DNA of 7,702 bases, from NCBI GenBank assembly GCA_022703295.1, contig JAKLDX010000041.1:1-7702 (forward strand), given 5' to 3'. The position numbers and the translations under genes were made by a program. The stretch is from Candidatus Omnitrophota bacterium. Lineage in GTDB: Bacteria; Omnitrophota; Gorgyraeia; 2-01-FULL-45-10. The stretch's first letter is position 1. Each line of letters opens with the position of its first letter. Of this stretch, positions 5,569 to 7,702 are shown piece after piece. Below the pieces are notes generated by a model. That model had not been told where the DNA came from. It did no database searches and saw only the letters and a program-made list of their open reading frames with translations.

Positions 5569-6093
5569 TTAACAATACTCATCCTTTATCAATGAAAATA
5601 CGGGATAGTCTTTTAGCTTATCGCGGCCTTTCAGCGGAACGAGTTCGATGACAAAGGCTATGCCGACGACCTTAGCGCCCATTTTCGTTACAAGATCCGC
5701 AACCGCTTTGGCAGTCCCGCCCGTAGCCAGAAGATCATCTACTATGAGGATCCTTGCCCCTTTTTGAAAAGCATCCTGATGAATCTCCAGCGTATCGGTA
5801 CCGTATTCCAGTTGATATGACACTGAATGGGTCTTGAACGGAAGTTTACTTTTCTTTCTGACCGGAACCAGTCCGGACCCGATCTTATACGCAACGGCCG
5901 AACCGAAGAAAAATCCGCGCGCTTCCACGCTAACGACTACATCAATATTTTCATTCTTGTATTTATCGGCTATCTGGTCAACCGCTTTCCTGAAACCGTC
6001 TTTATCTTTCAGGAGGGTCGTTATGTCCTTGAAGATTATTCCTTTCTTGGGAAAATCGGGGATGTCCCTTATGTATGATTTTAGCTCCGTCAT
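5569..6093 (-). CDS. apt: adenine phosphoribosyltransferase
   Basis: Cytoplasmic purine-salvage enzyme: adenine plus PRPP gives AMP and pyrophosphate. With the start chosen here it has 174 residues, close to the 170-183 usual for the family. Visible signatures are the N-terminal DFPKKGIIFKDITTLL (13-28), the EARGFFFG segment (57-64), a PVRKKSKLP loop (77-85) and the PRPP-binding motif ILIVDDLLATGGTAKA (115-130). Two starts are possible, ATG 6105 and ATG 6093. I prefer 6093: GGAGG (6099-6103) sits five bases before it, and the resulting MTELKSYI lines up with the N-terminus of typical short Apt proteins. The upstream ATG would place this ribosome site inside codons 1-3 and has only a weak site of its own. 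The gene begins 15 bases after the sigma factor stop, so the two are probably one operon. There is no terminator after it; readthrough would run antisense through the tRNA. Confidence 0.96.
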   Translation of the reverse strand: MTELKSYIRDIPDFPKKGIIFKDITTLLKDKDGFRKAVDQIADKYKNENIDVVVSVEARGFFFGSAVAYKIGSGLVPVRKKSKLPFKTHSVSYQLEYGTDTLEIHQDAFQKGARILIVDDLLATGGTAKAVADLVTKMGAKVVGIAFVIELVPLKGRDKLKDYPVFSLIKDEYC

Positions 6094-6108
6094 GGCCGCC
6101 TCCATATT

Positions 6109-6936
6109 TTACCGCCTTTTCGCGAGGGCTTCTTTATCCTGCTGCATGATATATTCGCGCATCTTCTTCACCGCAGCGCTCTCTATCTGCCTCACCCTTT
6201 CGCGGGTTATTCCGAAATGCTTGGCCGTATCCCTGAGAGTATGCGGCACGCCGTCTTTAAGGCCGAACCTTAGGCTGAGTATCTTCTGTTCCCTTTTCGA
6301 CATCTTCTCAAGCAGACCTTTTATCCTCTCCTGAGTCAGGAAGTTAGACAACTCGTCGACCGCCGATACCATGTTTTCATCTTCGATCAGGTCCATGAAT
6401 TCGGTGGAACCTTCTTCGCCGACCGGCGCATTGAGGCTGGATATTCCCGAAACCATCCTGTTGAGCTGCTTAGCCCTCTTCATAGGCAACTTCATTCTTT
6501 TTGCTATTTCATTCAGCTTGGGCTTTCTCTTGAGAGAATTGGTGAGGTTTTCCGTGACCTTTTTGAAGCGCATCAGAAGCTCGATTATATAAACCGGCAT
6601 CCTGACGGTCTTACCCTGATTGGCTATGGCCCTGGATATGTATTGCCTGATCCACCAAGCCGCATAGGTAGAGAACCTGTAACCCTTTTTCGGATTGAAT
6701 TTTTCTACAGCCTTCATCAGGCCGAGGTTGCCTTCTTCTATAAGGTCAAGCATTGACACGCCGAGGTGCGAATATTTTTTGGCGATGTTTATCACGAGAC
6801 GCAAATTCGACTGAATCATCTTGGCCCGCGCGGCCTTATCGCCTTTTTTTATCCGTTCGGCAAGCGATATCTCCTCTTCCGCGGTAAGAAGCGGCAGCTT
6901 TTTTATGTCTTTAAGATAAAGTCGAATTGCATCCAT
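6109..6936 (-). CDS. short RpoD/RpoS-family (group 2-like) sigma-70 factor
   Basis: RNA polymerase sigma factor of 275 residues. Region 1.2 starts at residue 2 (DAIRLYLKDIKKLPLLTAEEE), region 2 follows at about 40-106 with the core-binding and -10 recognition segments (LDLIEEGNLGLMKAVEKF, 63-80; GYRFSTYAAWWIRQYI, 85-100), region 3 at about 115-195, and region 4 at about 203-265 with the helix-turn-helix TLRDTAKHFGITRERVRQIE (233-252). Region 1.1 and the long spacer of primary sigma factors are absent, so it is more like the non-essential group 2 factors (RpoS, SigB-C-D types) than the housekeeping RpoD. Because regions 2 and 4 are near-canonical, it should recognise promoters close to the standard consensus. 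The start is ATG, preceded by AAGG with six-base spacing; that site is supplied by the last unit of the heptad repeat. Co-directional with apt downstream; I saw no anti-sigma gene. Confidence 0.93.
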   Translation of the reverse strand: MDAIRLYLKDIKKLPLLTAEEEISLAERIKKGDKAARAKMIQSNLRLVINIAKKYSHLGVSMLDLIEEGNLGLMKAVEKFNPKKGYRFSTYAAWWIRQYISRAIANQGKTVRMPVYIIELLMRFKKVTENLTNSLKRKPKLNEIAKRMKLPMKRAKQLNRMVSGISSLNAPVGEEGSTEFMDLIEDENMVSAVDELSNFLTQERIKGLLEKMSKREQKILSLRFGLKDGVPHTLRDTAKHFGITRERVRQIESAAVKKMREYIMQQDKEALAKRR

Positions 6937-6938
6937 AT

Positions 6939-7001
6939 TTAGCCTTAAGTTGTAAGCCTTAAGCTGTAAGCCTTAAATATTATGCTTATAGCTTATAGCT
7001 A
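6939..7001. repeat. degenerate heptanucleotide tandem repeat (about nine units)
   Basis: Read on the plus strand in steps of seven: TTAGCCT, TAAGTTG, TAAGCCT, TAAGCTG, TAAGCCT, TAAATAT, TATGCTT, ATAGCTT, ATAGCTA. Units 2-3 and 4-5 also make a near-perfect 14-base period. It fills essentially all of the 67 bases between the pyruvate phosphate dikinase stop and the sigma factor ATG, leaving no room for a conventional promoter and leader. One unit supplies the AAGG used as ribosome site for the sigma gene. Confidence 0.8.
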
Positions 7002-7003
7002 AT

Positions 7004-7702
7004 TTATTTCTTCTTACCTTCAATAACAGCCTGCGCCGCAGCGAGCCTTGCTATCGGAACGCGGAACGGCGAACAGCTTACATAGTTCATCCCGACCCTG
7101 TGACAGAATTTAACGCTATCCGGGTCTCCTCCGTGCTCGCCGCATATGCCGACCTTCAGGTCCTTGCGGACAGAGCGGCCGCGATCAATGCCTAACTTCA
7201 TCAGCTCGCCTACACCGTCCTGGTCGATCGTCTGAAACGGATCTGCCGGCAGTATCTTAGAGTTTATATAATCAGGCAGGAAGCTGCCTATATCATCACG
7301 GCTGAAGCCGAAAGTCATCTGCGTAAGGTCATTGGTCCCGAACGAGAAGAATTCCGCGGTCTTTGCCATGTTCGCGGCCTGGAGCGCTGCGCGCGGTATC
7401 TCTATCATCGTCCCGTACATGTATGGAAGTTTCTTAAGGCCGAACTTTTCACGGACTTCCTTGTCAACCTTTTCGACTATAGCCTTTTGATTATCAAGCT
7501 CATTTTTCGCGCACGTGACCGGGATCATTATCTCAGGAACAGCCTTTTTACCTTCCTTGATAAGTTCAGCTGTGGCTTCAAGGATGGCCCGGACCTGCAT
7601 CTCGGTTATCTCGGGATATGTGATCCCGAGACGGACACCGCGATGGCCTAGCATAGGATTGTTTTCACGCAACCCTTCGGCGCGCTTGTGAAGTTCGCTC
7701 AT
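7004..7702 (-). CDS. ppdK: pyruvate phosphate dikinase, C-terminal part (5' end outside window)
   Basis: C-terminal 232 residues of the PEP/pyruvate-binding TIM barrel of pyruvate phosphate dikinase, which interconverts pyruvate + ATP + phosphate and PEP + AMP + pyrophosphate. The complete enzyme is about 870-900 residues. Recognisable family blocks are NPMLGHRGVRLG (14-25), YPEITEMQVRAI (29-40), PEIMIPVT (56-63), GTMIEIPRAAL (97-107), FFSFGTNDLTQMTFGFSRDD (118-137), GICGEHGGDP (185-194) and YVSCSPFRVPIARLAAAQA (207-225). Cys187 in CGEHGG, 45 residues from the end, corresponds to the catalytic cysteine that protonates enolpyruvate. The window edge falls exactly on a methionine codon, but this is an internal Met: the phosphohistidine and ATP-grasp domains must lie to the right. 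In anaerobes the enzyme often works in pyrophosphate-linked glycolysis or gluconeogenesis; which direction applies here cannot be seen. Confidence 0.96.
   Translation of the reverse strand: MSELHKRAEGLRENNPMLGHRGVRLGITYPEITEMQVRAILEATAELIKEGKKAVPEIMIPVTCAKNELDNQKAIVEKVDKEVREKFGLKKLPYMYGTMIEIPRAALQAANMAKTAEFFSFGTNDLTQMTFGFSRDDIGSFLPDYINSKILPADPFQTIDQDGVGELMKLGIDRGRSVRKDLKVGICGEHGGDPDSVKFCHRVGMNYVSCSPFRVPIARLAAAQAVIEGKKK

Noticed and set aside
5834..6334. 166-codon plus-strand frame across apt and the sigma gene
   Set aside because: It runs antisense through two clearly conserved proteins and spans their junction; the hydrophobic composition is what reverse-complement reading gives.
7004..7702. 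Reading the right-edge frame as a complete 232-residue gene starting at its ATG
   Set aside because: The sequence aligns with the last quarter of pyruvate phosphate dikinase and the Met is internal; the gene must continue beyond the window.

Overview
The window looks like chromosomal DNA from an uncultured Gram-negative bacterium. Evidence for an outer membrane is a lipid A gene (lpxA) and a signal-peptide-bearing beta-barrel porin. Composition is moderate in GC, AGG is a common arginine codon, and genes are packed tightly with TTG starts. This would fit a lineage such as Omnitrophota or a relative, but that placement is an impression of style, not a proof. All protein genes are on the minus strand; the only plus-strand gene is a tRNA. 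I see no insertion sequence, CRISPR array, phage gene or defence system.

Read in the direction of transcription (right to left), the layout is as follows. The C-terminal third of pyruvate phosphate dikinase lies at 7702-7004. A 67-base gap, almost entirely a degenerate 7-base tandem repeat, separates it from a short sigma-70 factor (6936-6109), which is closely followed by apt (6093-5569). A plus-strand tRNA-Arg(CCU) with its own strong promoter sits between apt and a PHP-family phosphoesterase (5410-4760). Just past the PHP stop, a perfect 10-base inverted repeat overlaps the -35 box of a strong promoter. That promoter drives a leader of about 220 bases ahead of an alginate-export-like outer membrane porin (4489-3029), which ends at a textbook terminator.

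Two bases beyond the terminator a second promoter begins. It serves a tightly overlapping four-gene envelope operon: a membrane-anchored DUF3047 protein (2935-2162), an orphan two-TM HAMP protein (2165-1698), lpxA (1732-932) and a Ste24-like M48 membrane metalloprotease (from 939, running off the left edge).

The left half is therefore about building and policing the cell envelope. The right half is a mix of central carbon metabolism, transcription, purine salvage and translation. The parts least explained by known families are the porin leader, the inverted repeat over its promoter, the heptad repeat before the sigma gene, and the combination of DUF3047, HAMP, LpxA and M48 in one operon.
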